From Microcystis viridis FACHB-1342 (GTDB taxonomy: Bacteria > Cyanobacteriota > Cyanobacteriia > Cyanobacteriales > Microcystaceae), in assembly GCF_014698335.1 (NCBI RefSeq), contig NZ_JACJSV010000002.1, positions 97,403 to 161,402 of the forward strand: a stretch of DNA of 64,000 bases, in the 5' to 3' direction. The position numbers were made by a program, and so were the translations under genes. Below the pieces are notes generated by a model. That model had not been told where the DNA came from and made no database searches. It was given only the letters and a program-made list of their open reading frames with translations. Positions 1 to 9,644 of this stretch are shown here, in pieces; the stretch's first letter is position 1; each line of letters begins with the position of its first letter.

Positions 1-135
1 AAAATAGGACGTAATGCCGTGGAAAGAAACGATGGAACTATCGAAGAATTGCCCGGTACTGCGACTGTAGAAATGAACCCCGGTGATATTTTTATTATTG
101 AAACCCCCGGCGGTGGTGGCTATGGAAATTGCTGA
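1..135 (+). CDS. C-terminal end of a hydantoinase B / 5-oxoprolinase-type protein (partial)
   Basis: The window opens inside an open frame that ends with TGA at 133-135. The 44 visible residues contain VEMNPGDIFIIETPGGGGYG, the glycine-rich tail typical of the HyuB / 5-oxoprolinase beta part (family knowledge). These enzymes open hydantoin or 5-oxoproline rings with ATP, usually together with an HyuA-type domain. The start and most of the protein lie outside the window, so it cannot be said whether the HyuA half is fused. The tail is intact with a normal stop. Moderately sure of family, not of substrate. Confidence 0.7.
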   Translation, partial: KIGRNAVERNDGTIEELPGTATVEMNPGDIFIIETPGGGGYGNC

Positions 136-174
136 ACGATAACTTTAATTTTAATTAAGTACCTAAGCAAAATT

Positions 175-248
175 AAGTAAGTGGTTATAATTAAATTAAA
201 GATGGATACCCCCTTAATCCCCCCTTAATAAGGGGGGTGTCTGACGAT
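175..248. repeat. Partial copy of C-rich inverted-repeat element (family B)
   Basis: Starts AAGTAAGTGGTTATAATTAA and carries the CCCCCCTTAATAAGGGGGG palindrome. It matches one end of the longer copies at 6425-6602 and 12900-13033 but lacks their other end. It lies between the partial first gene and tsaD, so it forms most of the tsaD upstream region. Confidence 0.6.
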
Positions 249-262
249 TTACTGATTAAATC

Positions 263-1297
263 ATGACAATTATCTTAGCGATCGAAACCAGTTGCGATGA
301 AACGGCTGTGGCTATTGTTAACAATAACCAGGTGTTGAGTAGTGTGGTTTCTTCTCAAATTGATCTCCATCGTCCCTATGGCGGTGTTGTGCCAGAAATG
401 GCCTCCCGACAACACCTAGAAACCATTAATTTTTGTCTAGAAAAAGCTTGGCAAGAAACGGGGTTAACTTGGTCAGAAATTGATGGGATAGCCGCCACAG
501 TTGCTCCCGGTTTAGTAGGTGCTTTAATGGTGGGAATGACGGCAGCCAAAACCCTGGCTATTATCCACGATAAACCCTTTATCGGCATTCATCATCTCGA
601 AGGTCATATCTATGCTTCCTATCTCGCTGAATCTGATCTTAAACCTCCTTTTTTATCTCTTTTAGTCTCCGGGGGTCATACCAGTTTAATCCATGTGCAG
701 GCCTGCGGTAAATATCAACAATTAGGAACTACTAGAGATGATGCAGCTGGAGAAGCTTTTGATAAAGTGGCACGATTATTAAACTTAAGTTATCCCGGAG
801 GTCCGATCATTGATCGCATTGCTAAAGATGGTAATCCCCAAGCTTTTCCCTTACCCGAAGGTAAAATATCTTTACCAACCGGCGGTTTTCATGCCTATGA
901 TTCCAGTTTTAGCGGTTTAAAAACTGCTGTTTTGCGCTTAGTAGAGAAATTCGAGCCAGATAATTTACCTGTAGCTGATATAGCCGCTAGTTTTCAAGAT
1001 ACGGTGGCCAGAAGTTTAACCCGTCGGACCATCAATTGTGCCTTAGATTATGGCTTAAAAACTATTGCGATCGGGGGAGGAGTAGCTGCTAATAGTGCCT
1101 TAAGAAATCATCTGGAAACTGCCGCCAAAAATCATGATTTAACCGTCTATTTTCCGCCACTTAAACTCTGTACAGATAACGCCGCTATGATTGCTCGCGC
1201 TGCTGTTGATCATTATGATCTTGGTCATTTTTCTGACCTTTCTATCGGTGTTCGTTCCCGTTTACCTTTAAGCGAAGTTATGCAATTATATAAGTAG
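263..1297 (+). CDS. tsaD: tRNA N6-adenosine threonylcarbamoyltransferase TsaD
   Basis: TsaD transfers the threonylcarbamoyl group from threonylcarbamoyl-AMP to A37 of ANN-decoding tRNAs (t6A) in the cytoplasm, with TsaB and TsaE. The 344-residue length is usual for the family. Visible features are the N-terminal ASKHA strand [12 protein letters not shown], the metal-binding HHLEGH motif near residue 111, LVSGGHTSL, and a late glycine-rich segment [12 protein letters not shown]. The start is ATG just after the C-rich repeat; no better upstream start is seen. The stop codon TAG (1295-1297) coincides with the left end of a MITE-like element, so the last codon comes from the insertion or its target site. 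The final residues LSEVMQLYK look normal, so little has been lost. Confidence 0.97.
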   Translation: MTIILAIETSCDETAVAIVNNNQVLSSVVSSQIDLHRPYGGVVPEMASRQHLETINFCLEKAWQETGLTWSEIDGIAATVAPGLVGALMVGMTAAKTLAIIHDKPFIGIHHLEGHIYASYLAESDLKPPFLSLLVSGGHTSLIHVQACGKYQQLGTTRDDAAGEAFDKVARLLNLSYPGGPIIDRIAKDGNPQAFPLPEGKISLPTGGFHAYDSSFSGLKTAVLRLVEKFEPDNLPVADIAASFQDTVARSLTRRTINCALDYGLKTIAIGGGVAANSALRNHLETAAKNHDLTVYFPPLKLCTDNAAMIARAAVDHYDLGHFSDLSIGVRSRLPLSEVMQLYK

Positions 1298-1378
1298 GGT
1301 TTGCGGCAAAAAGGTTTTCGGTGGGGGCAGGGTGTAGGGTGTAGGGTGTAGGGTGTAGGGTGTAGGGTGTAGGGTTTT
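1295..1378. mobile_element. Truncated MITE-like element (family A) with six GGTGTAG heptamers
   Basis: Begins TAGGGTTTGCGGCAAAAAGG, the same left end as the complete copies near 17.4, 23.7 and 34.9 kb. It is followed by six exact GGTGTAG units (1331-1372). No matching right end (GCAAACCCTA) is visible before truB, so this copy is truncated or decayed. The rest of the gap to 1588 holds only short direct repeats of CAGTATT near 1494-1513. Confidence 0.6.
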
Positions 1379-1588
1379 AACTATTTTCAGCATGAAGCCC
1401 AACGCCCGATCATGTTACGCTACCGCTAACCCATCCTATAAATAATTGCGCCTCCCTACTTAATACGTCAGATTTTTAGATATCAGCCGTCAGTATTCAG
1501 TATTCAGTATTCAGAATTGAGGAGATTGCTTTTATCTATTCTCCCTGTCTCCCCACCCCACTTCATAATTCATAATTGATAATTTATA

Positions 1589-2470
1589 ATGTTTGGCTTT
1601 TTAAATCTCAATAAACCCCCCGATTGGACTTCTCACGATTGTGTGGCCAAAGTCCGAAAAATTCTTAAGACAAAACGAGTCGGCCATGGCGGAACTTTAG
1701 ATCCTATGGCCACGGGAGTTTTACCGATCGCCGTCGGGGCTGCCACCCGATTACTGCCCTATTTACCCGAAAATAAGGCTTATCGGGCAAAAATCCAGTT
1801 AGGACTCAGCACCGATACCGATGATATTACCGGAAAAGCGATCGCTACTTGTCCCTGGCCCGATTTAACTTTAGAGGCAGTTAAGCCGCATTTAGCGGAA
1901 TTTATTGGCAATATTGCCCAGATTCCACCGATGTATAGTGCTATTCACCAGGATGGTCGCCGTCTTTACGAATTGGCACGCAAAGGGGAAATAATCGCAG
2001 TGGAGCCTCGTCATGTCAAAATTGACCAAATTACAGTTTTAGACTGGTTAGAGGGCGAATTTCCACAAATAGAGCTAGATATTCACTGTGGATCGGGGAC
2101 TTATATCCGTTCCCTGGCCAGAGATTTGGGCAAGGTGTTAGCTGTGGGTGGCACTTTAGCCAGTTTAACTCGCACGGAAAGCTGTGGTTTTCAATTAGCC
2201 GATAGTATTAATCTGGAAGCTTTAATGGCTAATTCCGAGGCTTTAATTTCGCCTCGCATTGCCTTGGCACATCTAGACTGGATTTCTTTGACATCAGAAA
2301 GAGTTATCGATTGGTTTCACGGCAGAAAAATTAATCTCACCGATGCAAATGTTATAATCAGTTCTCTGGTTGCTGTGGAGTCTTTAGAGGCTCAATTTCT
2401 CGGCATTGGTGAGATAGTTGTCGCAGAAGATGAATACTATCTACAGCCTAAAATAGTTATTCAGCAATAG
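1589..2470 (+). CDS. truB: tRNA pseudouridine(55) synthase TruB
   Basis: TruB converts U55 in the T-loop of most tRNAs to pseudouridine. The 293-residue protein begins with FLNLNKPPDWTSHD and carries GHGGTLDPMATGVL at residues 32-45, where Asp38 is the family's catalytic aspartate. Further family features are YRAKIQLGLSTDTDD and a CGSGTYIRSLARDLG segment near residue 166. The C-terminal part is PUA-like in position but weakly conserved. It stands alone, with its own upstream spacer containing repeats. Confidence 0.96.
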   Translation: MFGFLNLNKPPDWTSHDCVAKVRKILKTKRVGHGGTLDPMATGVLPIAVGAATRLLPYLPENKAYRAKIQLGLSTDTDDITGKAIATCPWPDLTLEAVKPHLAEFIGNIAQIPPMYSAIHQDGRRLYELARKGEIIAVEPRHVKIDQITVLDWLEGEFPQIELDIHCGSGTYIRSLARDLGKVLAVGGTLASLTRTESCGFQLADSINLEALMANSEALISPRIALAHLDWISLTSERVIDWFHGRKINLTDANVIISSLVAVESLEAQFLGIGEIVVAEDEYYLQPKIVIQQ

Positions 2471-2550
2471 GGGTAATATATGGGTATATCTCAGTTTTGT
2501 AGAAATGTCTATATTACATTTTGAGCGCAGGCCATTGGCGTAATAATATT

Positions 2551-2604
2551 ATTGTAGGGGCGAATTGCATTCACCCTATTGTAGGGGCGAATTGCATTCG
2601 CCCT
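2551..2604. repeat. 27-bp direct repeat, two copies, each with a small hairpin
   Basis: Two head-to-tail 27-bp units (2551-2577 and 2578-2604) differ by one base. The second contains GGGCGAAT-TGC-ATTCGCCC, an 8-bp stem with a 3-base loop. The motif resembles the GTAGGGGCGAAGCATTCGG arms found at 23756-23828, so this is probably a dispersed intergenic palindrome. The rest of 2471-2706 shows nothing recognisable. Confidence 0.7.
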
Positions 2605-2706
2605 CCGGAAAGAGGCAACAGGAAAGGGAAAAATATGTATAATTGATTCTCTCTGGGTACTTAATAAATACTTTTTCTACATCTTAAGTATTCTTATCTG
2701 GACAAA

Positions 2707-2964
2707 CTAAGCTTTTTTATCAACAGTATAAACCCACTGATTATCATTTTTTCTGGCCACGATTTTTTTAGAAGCAACCAAAGATTTTAGACAAAGATTG
2801 AGCATAGAAACGGGACGATTTAAGCGCTCACTCAATTCTTGAACTGTGATTCCTTGGGGATAAAATTGCATAAGTTCAAAAATTTGTGCGCTAGTATTTA
2901 ATCCTTTTGTCGGACTAATAATCTTGATAGCCAAGGCTAGTAATCGGGAGAAACGACAGGCCAT
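2707..2964 (-). CDS. Small winged-helix-like hypothetical protein
   Basis: 85 residues, not recognised as a named protein. The segment from about residue 25 to 83 (AQIFELMQFYPQGITVQELSERLNRPVSMLNLCLKSLVASKKIV, split here only for description into a helix, a helix-turn-helix and a wing) reads like a winged-helix DNA-binding fold: a recognition-helix-like LNRPVSMLNLCLKSL followed by a basic beta-wing ending VYTVDKKA. No ligand or dimer domain is present. It lies 101 bp downstream of hisC on the same strand. It may be a small transcription regulator; this is inference. Confidence 0.55.
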   Translation of the reverse strand: MACRFSRLLALAIKIISPTKGLNTSAQIFELMQFYPQGITVQELSERLNRPVSMLNLCLKSLVASKKIVARKNDNQWVYTVDKKA

Positions 2965-3065
2965 TAGACCCTTGTTTGTCGCTGCTTTGTTCCGATCAAT
3001 CTAGCCTTTTTTTCGAGAAGTTATTAGGGTTTAAAATGCTAATAAAACTCTGACGAAAATAGAGA

Positions 3066-4112
3066 TTAATTTGTTCCCATAATCTCTTGAATAGCAGATA
3101 AAAGGCGATCAATCTCCTCATCAGTGCCGATAGAAATCCGCACATAATTCTGAATGCGAGGATGTTTAAAATATCGCACTAATATCTGACGGTCTTTGAG
3201 TTGATTATATAACTCACTGGCACTAATCTGGGGGGGAGAAGCGAGGATAAAATTAGCTTCCGAGTCAAAAACAATAAATCCCAACTCCCGCAAAGAAGTA
3301 ATTAAACGGCTGCGGGTTTGACGGACTTTTTGCCAAACTTGCTCAAAATAATTATGGTGTTTTAAAGCTGCTGTGGCTAAAGTTTGAGCGATGCGATCTA
3401 AATTATAGGAATCACGCACCTTATCCATCTGTTCGATAATGGCCCCGGAAGCAAAACCGAAACCGACTCTTAACCCCGCTAAACTATAACTTTTCGACAT
3501 GGTACGACTAATGATGACATTATCGTAACGGGAGAGAAAATCGAGATGATTGTCATCACTAAAATCCACATAAGCTTCATCAATTAATACCAATCCCGAT
3601 GCATTAGCACAGGTTGCCTCTAAATAGTCGCGCTCAAGATGTTTCCCGACGGGAGGATTAGGAGAAGCTAGAAAAATTAATTTCGCTTCCGGACAAATAA
3701 TCGGTCCGGCTAATTCAAATTTATCATTAGTGGGAAATTCGATAATATTTGCCCCGTGTACCCGGGCAATTGTCTCGTAAAGGGAATAGGTTAAATCCAA
3801 AAAAGCGACACTTTCGCAAGGGTTAACAAAAGTTCGCAGGGCGATATTAAGTATATCATCGGAGCCATTACCCGCGATTATCTGATCGGCTGCTATGCCG
3901 TATAATTCCGCCGCCGTTTGCCGTAACTCTTTGGAGATAGGATCGGGATAGAGTCGGACTTTCTCTAATTGCTCTGGCAGGTGGGCAAAAATTTCCGCCG
4001 GTGGGGGATAGGGATTCTCATTGGTGTTAAGTTTGGTAAATCCCGCGCTTTGGGGCTGTTCTCCCGGAGTGTAAGCGGGGGTTTGACGAACACAATCGCG
4101 TGTAGGTAGCAT
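3066..4112 (-). CDS. hisC: Histidinol-phosphate aminotransferase HisC
   Basis: PLP-dependent fold-type I aminotransferase that turns imidazole-acetol phosphate into L-histidinol phosphate in histidine synthesis. The 348 residues include NTNENPYPPP near residue 29 (substrate-binding start), AGNGSDDILNIALRTF, LIDEAYVDF, and the PLP-lysine segment RTMSKSYSLAGLRVGF near residue 204. It ends with VRISIGTDEEIDRL, a typical C-terminal motif. The ATG at 4112 gives MLPTRDCVRQTPAY, which fits cyanobacterial relatives. No other his genes are adjacent, as is usual for the scattered his genes of cyanobacteria. Confidence 0.94.
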   Translation of the reverse strand: MLPTRDCVRQTPAYTPGEQPQSAGFTKLNTNENPYPPPAEIFAHLPEQLEKVRLYPDPISKELRQTAAELYGIAADQIIAGNGSDDILNIALRTFVNPCESVAFLDLTYSLYETIARVHGANIIEFPTNDKFELAGPIICPEAKLIFLASPNPPVGKHLERDYLEATCANASGLVLIDEAYVDFSDDNHLDFLSRYDNVIISRTMSKSYSLAGLRVGFGFASGAIIEQMDKVRDSYNLDRIAQTLATAALKHHNYFEQVWQKVRQTRSRLITSLRELGFIVFDSEANFILASPPQISASELYNQLKDRQILVRYFKHPRIQNYVRISIGTDEEIDRLLSAIQEIMGTN

Positions 4113-4213
4113 GGACTCTCTGGGGCGGCAATTTCTAGCAAGCTTTCCATTGTAACAAATTCTCGCCGATGATCGGGGGTTGAATCGATGTCAACCCCTA
4201 CTGGTAAAACTAA

Positions 4214-5434
4214 TTAAGGTTCTACCCAACGGCCATCGGCTTTAATTAAATTAATCAACTCGGTTACACCTTCACTTTCGGGGACGCGTTTAATTTCCTC
4301 GCGACCGCGATAAAGGGAGATATAACCGGCCTGTTTCCCCACATAACCATAGTCTGCGTCGGCCATTTCTCCCGGTCCATTGACAATACAACCCATAACG
4401 GCGATATCGAGTCCGGTGAGGTGTTTAGTCGCTGCGCGCACTTGCTGCAGGACATCTTCTAAATTAAAAAGAGTGCGACCACAGGAAGGACAGGCAACGT
4501 ATTCGACCATGGTTTTCCGCAGTCCCAGGGCCTGGAGAATGCTGTAACAGACGGGAATTTCCTTTTCGGGAGCTTCCGTCAGAGAAACGCGAATCGTATC
4601 ACCAATACCGTCCGCTAAGAGAGTGGCAATCCCGGCAGTGGATTTAATTCGTCCGTATTCCCCATCTCCTGCCTCAGTAACCCCCAAATGTAGGGGATAA
4701 TCCATACCTAACTCGTCCATGCGCTTAACCATGAGACGATAGGCGGCCACCATCACCGGCACGCGGGAAGCTTTCAGGGAAACCACTAGATTGCGAAAAT
4801 CGAGGGATTCGCAGATGCGGATGAATTCTAAAGCCGACTGTACCATTCCTTCGGGGGTGTCGCCGTAGGTAAAGAGCATTCTTTCGGCCAGAGAACCGTG
4901 GTTAACGCCGATTCGCATCGCTTTATCTTGATCTCGCAGGGAAACTACTAAAGGTTTCAGAGTTTCGGCTATTTTTTCGCCAATTTCATCAAATTCTGCT
5001 TGACTGTACTCGCTGCGGTCGGCTTTCGGTTTCTCGAAAACGTACAAACCGGGGTTAATCCGCACTTTATCGACGTGCTTGGCCACTTCTAGGGCGATTT
5101 TCATGCCGTTGTGATGTACATCGGCTACTAACGGCACAGGTTGATAGGTGGCGAGCAGTTTTTCCCTAATTTTAGCTAAAGCGGTGGCGTGGGACAGACT
5201 CGGCACGGTGACGCGGACAATTTCACAGCCGATTTCATGGAGGCGACGGATACCGGCCACGGAACCGTCTATATCAAGGGTATCCTCGTTAATCATCGAC
5301 TGCACGACCACGGGATGACCACCACCGATGGTAACGCTACCTACCCGGACGGGACGGGTTTTGCGTCGGTGAATCGTGGTGTCGAATTCGGAGGCAGTTG
5401 CGGGGGGGTTGAGCGTCGATTCCAAGGTTTGCAT
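4214..5434 (-). CDS. ispG: 4-hydroxy-3-methylbut-2-enyl diphosphate synthase IspG
   Basis: IspG (GcpE) is the [4Fe-4S] enzyme that reduces methylerythritol cyclodiphosphate to HMBPP in the MEP isoprenoid pathway; in cyanobacteria it draws electrons from ferredoxin. The cluster cysteines are visible in [16 protein letters not shown] and [11 protein letters not shown] in the C-terminal third, and the TIM-barrel half starts near [17 protein letters not shown] start at the internal ATG 5434 ([11 protein letters not shown], 406 aa). The frame could extend to 5482, but that adds 16 residues that overlap the upstream hydrolase and do not look conserved. The hydrolase ends 34 bp upstream on the same strand, so the two may be cotranscribed. 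Confidence 0.95.
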   Translation of the reverse strand: MQTLESTLNPPATASEFDTTIHRRKTRPVRVGSVTIGGGHPVVVQSMINEDTLDIDGSVAGIRRLHEIGCEIVRVTVPSLSHATALAKIREKLLATYQPVPLVADVHHNGMKIALEVAKHVDKVRINPGLYVFEKPKADRSEYSQAEFDEIGEKIAETLKPLVVSLRDQDKAMRIGVNHGSLAERMLFTYGDTPEGMVQSALEFIRICESLDFRNLVVSLKASRVPVMVAAYRLMVKRMDELGMDYPLHLGVTEAGDGEYGRIKSTAGIATLLADGIGDTIRVSLTEAPEKEIPVCYSILQALGLRKTMVEYVACPSCGRTLFNLEDVLQQVRAATKHLTGLDIAVMGCIVNGPGEMADADYGYVGKQAGYISLYRGREEIKRVPESEGVTELINLIKADGRWVEP

Positions 5435-5468
5435 AGGACTATCACCAACAATCACTCTCCCTATTCTC

Positions 5469-6383
5469 TCAAAGAACAGCAACAGATTCTAGCCACTCTA
5501 ATAAAATTGGGTTAAAACGGTCAGGACATTCATCCTGCAAACAATGACCAGCCTGTTCAAATTCTACATATTTAATCCTAGGATTAAGGGAGACAAAACC
5601 CGGAGCTAACTGGACGGGAACCATGCGATCTTGTTTGCCCCAACACAATAAAATCGGGATTTGTAAACGTGGTAAAATTAGCTTTGCTGGTGGACAATAT
5701 TCGGGATGATTGACAGCTTGTGCTAGGGAAATAAAGGACTCCGCTGCCCCCTCATCTAGGGTTGGGGCGGCGATAATTTGTACTAATTCGTCGCTGACTG
5801 CTTTCTTGTCTTCGTAGGCGATTCCTGTCCATTTTTTCAAGACTTGCGGACGACGCAGATAGTAAAATATCGGTTTTAATAGCCAAGGAGAAGTGAAAAA
5901 GTTTTCGATGGGAGTGACGATATTTAATAACCAATCGGCGATCATTTCCCGCCGACGGCTGACATCGGGTAAACTGAGCATAACTAATCTGGCTACCATT
6001 TCCGGGTATTTACCCGCTAGGGCCATACTAACTAAAGAACCGATCGAATTTCCCACTAATACCACCGGTCTATTGATAAAAGTTTGCCAGAAATCGTGTA
6101 TCTGTTCCACCCAGAGATTAACGGTATAGGGAACCTGCACTTTACGCGAACCACCGAAACCTAATAAATCTACTGCGTAAACTCGATGATTTTGGCTGAG
6201 AATAGGAATATTATGGCGCCAATGTTCGATCGCCGCTCCAAATCCGTGCAGTAAAATTAAAGGGGGTTTATCGGCATCTTGGCGGTTTTTTGCCGGCATA
6301 AAACTATAACGAATTTGCCAACCGCGCCACACCCAATCCCGTTGATAACCGATGCGTTCTGTCCAAGCTGGTGAAATTGTCAC
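5469..6383 (-). CDS. Alpha/beta-fold hydrolase
   Basis: 304-residue alpha/beta hydrolase of the haloperoxidase/esterase type common in cyanobacteria. The oxyanion motif is [15 protein letters not shown] near residue 43, the nucleophile elbow [11 protein letters not shown] carries the serine, the acid lies in [11 protein letters not shown], and the histidine in [15 protein letters not shown]. There is no signal peptide, so it is probably cytoplasmic; the substrate is unknown. It lies directly upstream of ispG in the same direction, which hints at but does not prove a link to isoprenoid or pigment ester metabolism. Confidence 0.85.
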   Translation of the reverse strand: MTISPAWTERIGYQRDWVWRGWQIRYSFMPAKNRQDADKPPLILLHGFGAAIEHWRHNIPILSQNHRVYAVDLLGFGGSRKVQVPYTVNLWVEQIHDFWQTFINRPVVLVGNSIGSLVSMALAGKYPEMVARLVMLSLPDVSRRREMIADWLLNIVTPIENFFTSPWLLKPIFYYLRRPQVLKKWTGIAYEDKKAVSDELVQIIAAPTLDEGAAESFISLAQAVNHPEYCPPAKLILPRLQIPILLCWGKQDRMVPVQLAPGFVSLNPRIKYVEFEQAGHCLQDECPDRFNPILLEWLESVAVL

Positions 6384-6424
6384 TTAAGTCAAACAATTAA
6401 GAGGTTTTCAGGAAATATTACTCT

Positions 6425-6602
6425 AAGTAGGTAGGCGTTAAAAATTATCAGATGCCCCCCTTATTAAGGGGGGACTAAGGGGGGATCGGCACCCCCCTTA
6501 TCAAGGGGGATCCCCCCGCCTTCGGCTTCCCCCCTTATCAAGGGGGGCTAGGGGGGATCGAACCTAAAATCCATTTTTAATTTAATTATAACCAGCTACT
6601 TA
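6425..6602. repeat. C-rich inverted-repeat element, family B (full copy)
   Basis: 178-bp element running from AAGTAGGTAGGCGTTAAAAA to AACCAGCTACTTA. The core has several CCCCCCTT..AAGGGGGG palindromes and can fold into long hairpins. The copy at 12900-13033 is the same element in opposite orientation. It fills most of the 381-bp gap upstream of 6766; the remaining ~160 bp should hold that gene's promoter, but no clear box was identified. Confidence 0.7.
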
Positions 6603-6765
6603 GTTTTATTATACTGGTTTCCCCGTCCCTAACCGGCAGCCGAATAACATTTTTGTACTACTTTTCCCAAATATATTTAAACCTAGGGTTGATCTAGCCT
6701 ATGCTAAAAAGAGGGGGATTAAAATCGCTCCTAGACTTTAATTGCAAATTTAGGATACTGCACAG

Positions 6766-7335
6766 ATGGGCAATCTATTTGATGATGTTAGTCGCTTTCT
6801 TGAAACCCAACTGGAAGAATTTCTCAAAAGTCATCCCCAATTAGAATTACAGGCGCTGGTGGAACAACTGCGCGAACAGGAGCGCGATACGGCTAAACTG
6901 ATTAGCGCTCTAGAAAATGAGCGTCAACGTCTCGAACAGCAAATTTTGGCCACTGCCCAAGATATCCAAACTTGGCACGCTAGAATTGATAAGGCTAAGG
7001 CCGCTGGACGGCAGGACTTGGTTAAGGCTGCCAGTGAACGCGAGGCGGCTCTATTTCGTCAGGGTAATCAACTTTGGGGACGGATGGAAGGGGTGAAAAA
7101 ACGTCTGACTCAATCTCAAGAGTTACTGCAACAGATCCAACAACGTCGTCAAGAAGTGCAAATTAAAGCCGAAAAAGCCCCTAAAAATCAGTCGCGTGAC
7201 TGGGAAACCACTTTTTGGGATCAACCCCAAGAATCCGACTATCAGCGCTCGAACTACGATAATCTCGATCTAAAATTTAAAGAATGGGAAATGGAAGAAG
7301 AATTGAAAAAATTAAAGCGAGAAATGGGACGATAA
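6766..7335 (+). CDS. TIGR04376-type cyanobacterial coiled-coil protein
   Basis: 189 residues, almost entirely charged coiled coil from about residue 10 to 140 (ELQALVEQLREQERDTAKL onward), then a Trp- and Asp-rich linker and an acidic-basic tail ending EEELKKLKREMGR. No membrane segment or signal is seen. I recall the pattern as the cyanobacteria-only family TIGR04376, whose function is unknown. Its amphipathic, PspA-like helical look suggests a structural role, which is inference. It is a single gene with its own upstream region. Confidence 0.75.
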   Translation: MGNLFDDVSRFLETQLEEFLKSHPQLELQALVEQLREQERDTAKLISALENERQRLEQQILATAQDIQTWHARIDKAKAAGRQDLVKAASEREAALFRQGNQLWGRMEGVKKRLTQSQELLQQIQQRRQEVQIKAEKAPKNQSRDWETTFWDQPQESDYQRSNYDNLDLKFKEWEMEEELKKLKREMGR

Positions 7336-7498
7336 TTACTGTTAAGTATCTAAGCACAATTAATTACACATCTAAGCCACTACTCCGTCAGACTTCTGCT
7401 GTGAGTAAACAGTGAACTGAAAACTCAAATCCGATCCCTAATAGCTGTATCCCGTCTCCTGTCTCGACTAGGAAATTAATTTTGCACGACTACTTAAT

Positions 7499-9145
7499 TC
7501 ATGATCCCTTTTTACCTTTGACTTCCTGCCAAGTGTTACCGACTCCCTGTAAAACCCCACGAATTACTAAACCAATACCCCTACCGATAACTTGGATAAG
7601 GATATAGACTACTCCATTACCCACCACCCGAAAAAAAGCGCGTAAACGAGGGGATAAAGAGTCTCTTAATTCTAAGGCGATCGAAACTAACCAGGGTATG
7701 CCTGTTAAACTGTTTAATTCTTCCTGTCGGGGGGAATAAATGGCTAGAGATTGAATTTCTCCATCGCTATAGTGAAATAATTGATATTGACTTTCAAAGA
7801 TATCTTTAGGTTCTTGCCAATATTGTTGCCGTCGGTATTTCCAAGATAATTCATTGCGGATTTTAGCTAATTTTCTGGCGATGAGAAATTCTGACCGGTA
7901 AAGTTTTTGTTTGATTCTTTCCGATTCCGAGAAGTTATTGAGAATAATTACCGTCACCGCATTGGCAATATTATGAATGAGATTTTGCAGGATAATTTCG
8001 GCTCTGGCGATAGTTTCAGGAGCATTAGCTCGGTATTCTACTCCGTCAATAGTTAAACTATTTTCGTACACTAAATAGGAAAATAAGTCAAGAGTAAAAG
8101 GAATTTTATTGAGGATTTCTATTTGAATTGCCTCTCTTTCTTCCAGAATAATTTCATTAAGTTTGCCTTTACTAATTTCGTCATAAACCGAGGCATTAAT
8201 TTCTAAAAATTTACGCGTAACTTTCTCCCAGATATCGTAAATAATCAGATTTAAGCGACTGGTTAATTCCCCGCTGCTAACCTGTAAATATCTCATTTCA
8301 TCGACATTTTTACGAATTTCATCGAGAACTAAATATAATAATTCCCGTTGCCGATTATCCTGTAAAACATCAATTTCAAAACTAATCTTTGTTCTATTAA
8401 TTAAAGGCGATCGAATAACTGCTAAAGTGGACTCAAAAACTGCCGAAACACAGAGGGGACGCTCGCGGCTTAAAATTGGTAATTCCCGATCGATATTGTT
8501 AATTATTATCGGAGGTGTCGCTGAAGCTGAATTGTAATAGCTCCCTTCCAGGGGAATTAGTTTTCTCACTAGCCATAGGGCTGCTAAAAGTTCTCGTTTT
8601 CTTCCCTGCCAATAAAAGCGATCAAAGCCGGATAAAGACTGTTGATTGAGGTGGAGATCAATTAAATGTAATTCACTTTCGATGCGATTTAATCCCGTTC
8701 TTCCGGCAGTGATTAACCAATGGCTAGGGGCTAAACTTGGACGGTTAGCAATGGTGAGAGGGGAAGGGACAACATCGTGGGATTCATCCCGGGAAATTTG
8801 CCCTAAAATAGTGATAAATTGCTCTAGGTTTGTGCCTTTGGGAATATAACCGGCGATGCCTAATTCTCTGGCGATTAGTTGCTGTCGGGAGTCGAGAGGA
8901 AAGGTTAATAGAACAATTTTACTTTCGGGATAGCGAGAGTGGAGAATTTCACAGTAAGACCAATCAAAGAGAGGATCAATAATAATAATTTCGGGGGCCG
9001 GATTAAGAGTCAAGGCGAAAATTGTTTCTAAATCCCCTTCGGTGACGATACTAATATTTTCTATCTGCGACAAGGCCTGCACCAGACCCAAGCGGAAAAT
9101 CGGGTCATTATCGATGATAATTAGGGTGAGAGGGCGATCAATCAC
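7499..9145 (-). CDS. Response regulator receiver protein with C-terminal DUF3685 domain
   Basis: 548 residues. Residues 5-120 are a CheY-like receiver: IIIDNDPIFRLGL at the acidic pocket, phosphoacceptor candidate Asp57 in IIIIDPLF, and the conserved lysine in IPKGTN. The remaining ~400 residues match the DUF3685 architecture of cyanobacterial and plastid proteins and end in a hydrophobic, glycine-rich helix with LIQVIGRGIGLVIRG. There is no DNA-binding domain, so any output is not ordinary transcription control. The Fur-family gene lies 58 bp upstream on the same strand, so the two may be cotranscribed. The partner kinase is not in the window. Confidence 0.8.
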   Translation of the reverse strand: MIDRPLTLIIIDNDPIFRLGLVQALSQIENISIVTEGDLETIFALTLNPAPEIIIIDPLFDWSYCEILHSRYPESKIVLLTFPLDSRQQLIARELGIAGYIPKGTNLEQFITILGQISRDESHDVVPSPLTIANRPSLAPSHWLITAGRTGLNRIESELHLIDLHLNQQSLSGFDRFYWQGRKRELLAALWLVRKLIPLEGSYYNSASATPPIIINNIDRELPILSRERPLCVSAVFESTLAVIRSPLINRTKISFEIDVLQDNRQRELLYLVLDEIRKNVDEMRYLQVSSGELTSRLNLIIYDIWEKVTRKFLEINASVYDEISKGKLNEIILEEREAIQIEILNKIPFTLDLFSYLVYENSLTIDGVEYRANAPETIARAEIILQNLIHNIANAVTVIILNNFSESERIKQKLYRSEFLIARKLAKIRNELSWKYRRQQYWQEPKDIFESQYQLFHYSDGEIQSLAIYSPRQEELNSLTGIPWLVSIALELRDSLSPRLRAFFRVVGNGVVYILIQVIGRGIGLVIRGVLQGVGNTWQEVKGKKGS

Positions 9146-9203
9146 AAGAGTTGCAGCCTGTCAACGGATACTATTCACAGGGTCAATTATACAGTGATCT
9201 GGC

Positions 9204-9644
9204 TCATTTGTTTTGTTTATAGCCATAGAAATCGATGCGATAATCGGTAATTTTTACCCCCGTCGATGCCTCGATCTGTTTAATTAATTCCGGGGGAAGT
9301 TGGATATGCACATCGATGATTTCTTGACTGTCCAGACAATTGATGTGACTGTGGGAATCGCTGATGTTGCCGTAGAGTCTGCCGTCCCAGCGTTCCACAG
9401 ATTCGATAATGCCTTGACCCGATAGAGCCTCTAGGTTTTGGTACACTGAGGTATGACCGATGTTTTTTCCTTGCAGATTGAGACGATCATAAATTTCTCG
9501 CGCTGATAGGTGTTCCTGCGCTTGCCACAGCAATTCTAAAATATAGCGACGCTGACGACTAACCCGCATTCCTAAAGTTTGACACCTTTCGATCGCATCT
9601 TCTAAACACCGGATCGGTTTTTGTTTTACCTCCAAATTGTCCAT
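9204..9644 (-). CDS. Fur-family transcriptional regulator, PerR/FurC-like
   Basis: 146 residues. The N-terminal winged helix contains GMRVSRQRRYILELLW and SAREIYDRLNLQGKNIGHTS, followed by VYQNLEALSGQGII. The C-terminal metal/dimer domain has SDSHSHINCLDSQEIIDVHI with only one cysteine; the two CxxC zinc sites of typical Fur are missing. This pattern resembles what I recall of cyanobacterial FurC/PerR regulators, which sense peroxide by oxidation of metal-site histidines. The assignment to PerR is an inference from the His-rich motif. It lies upstream of the DUF3685 response regulator in the same direction. Confidence 0.8.
   Translation of the reverse strand: MDNLEVKQKPIRCLEDAIERCQTLGMRVSRQRRYILELLWQAQEHLSAREIYDRLNLQGKNIGHTSVYQNLEALSGQGIIESVERWDGRLYGNISDSHSHINCLDSQEIIDVHIQLPPELIKQIEASTGVKITDYRIDFYGYKQNK

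Noticed and set aside
5189..5515. Plus-strand frame over ispG
   Set aside because: Shadow of ispG; no family features.
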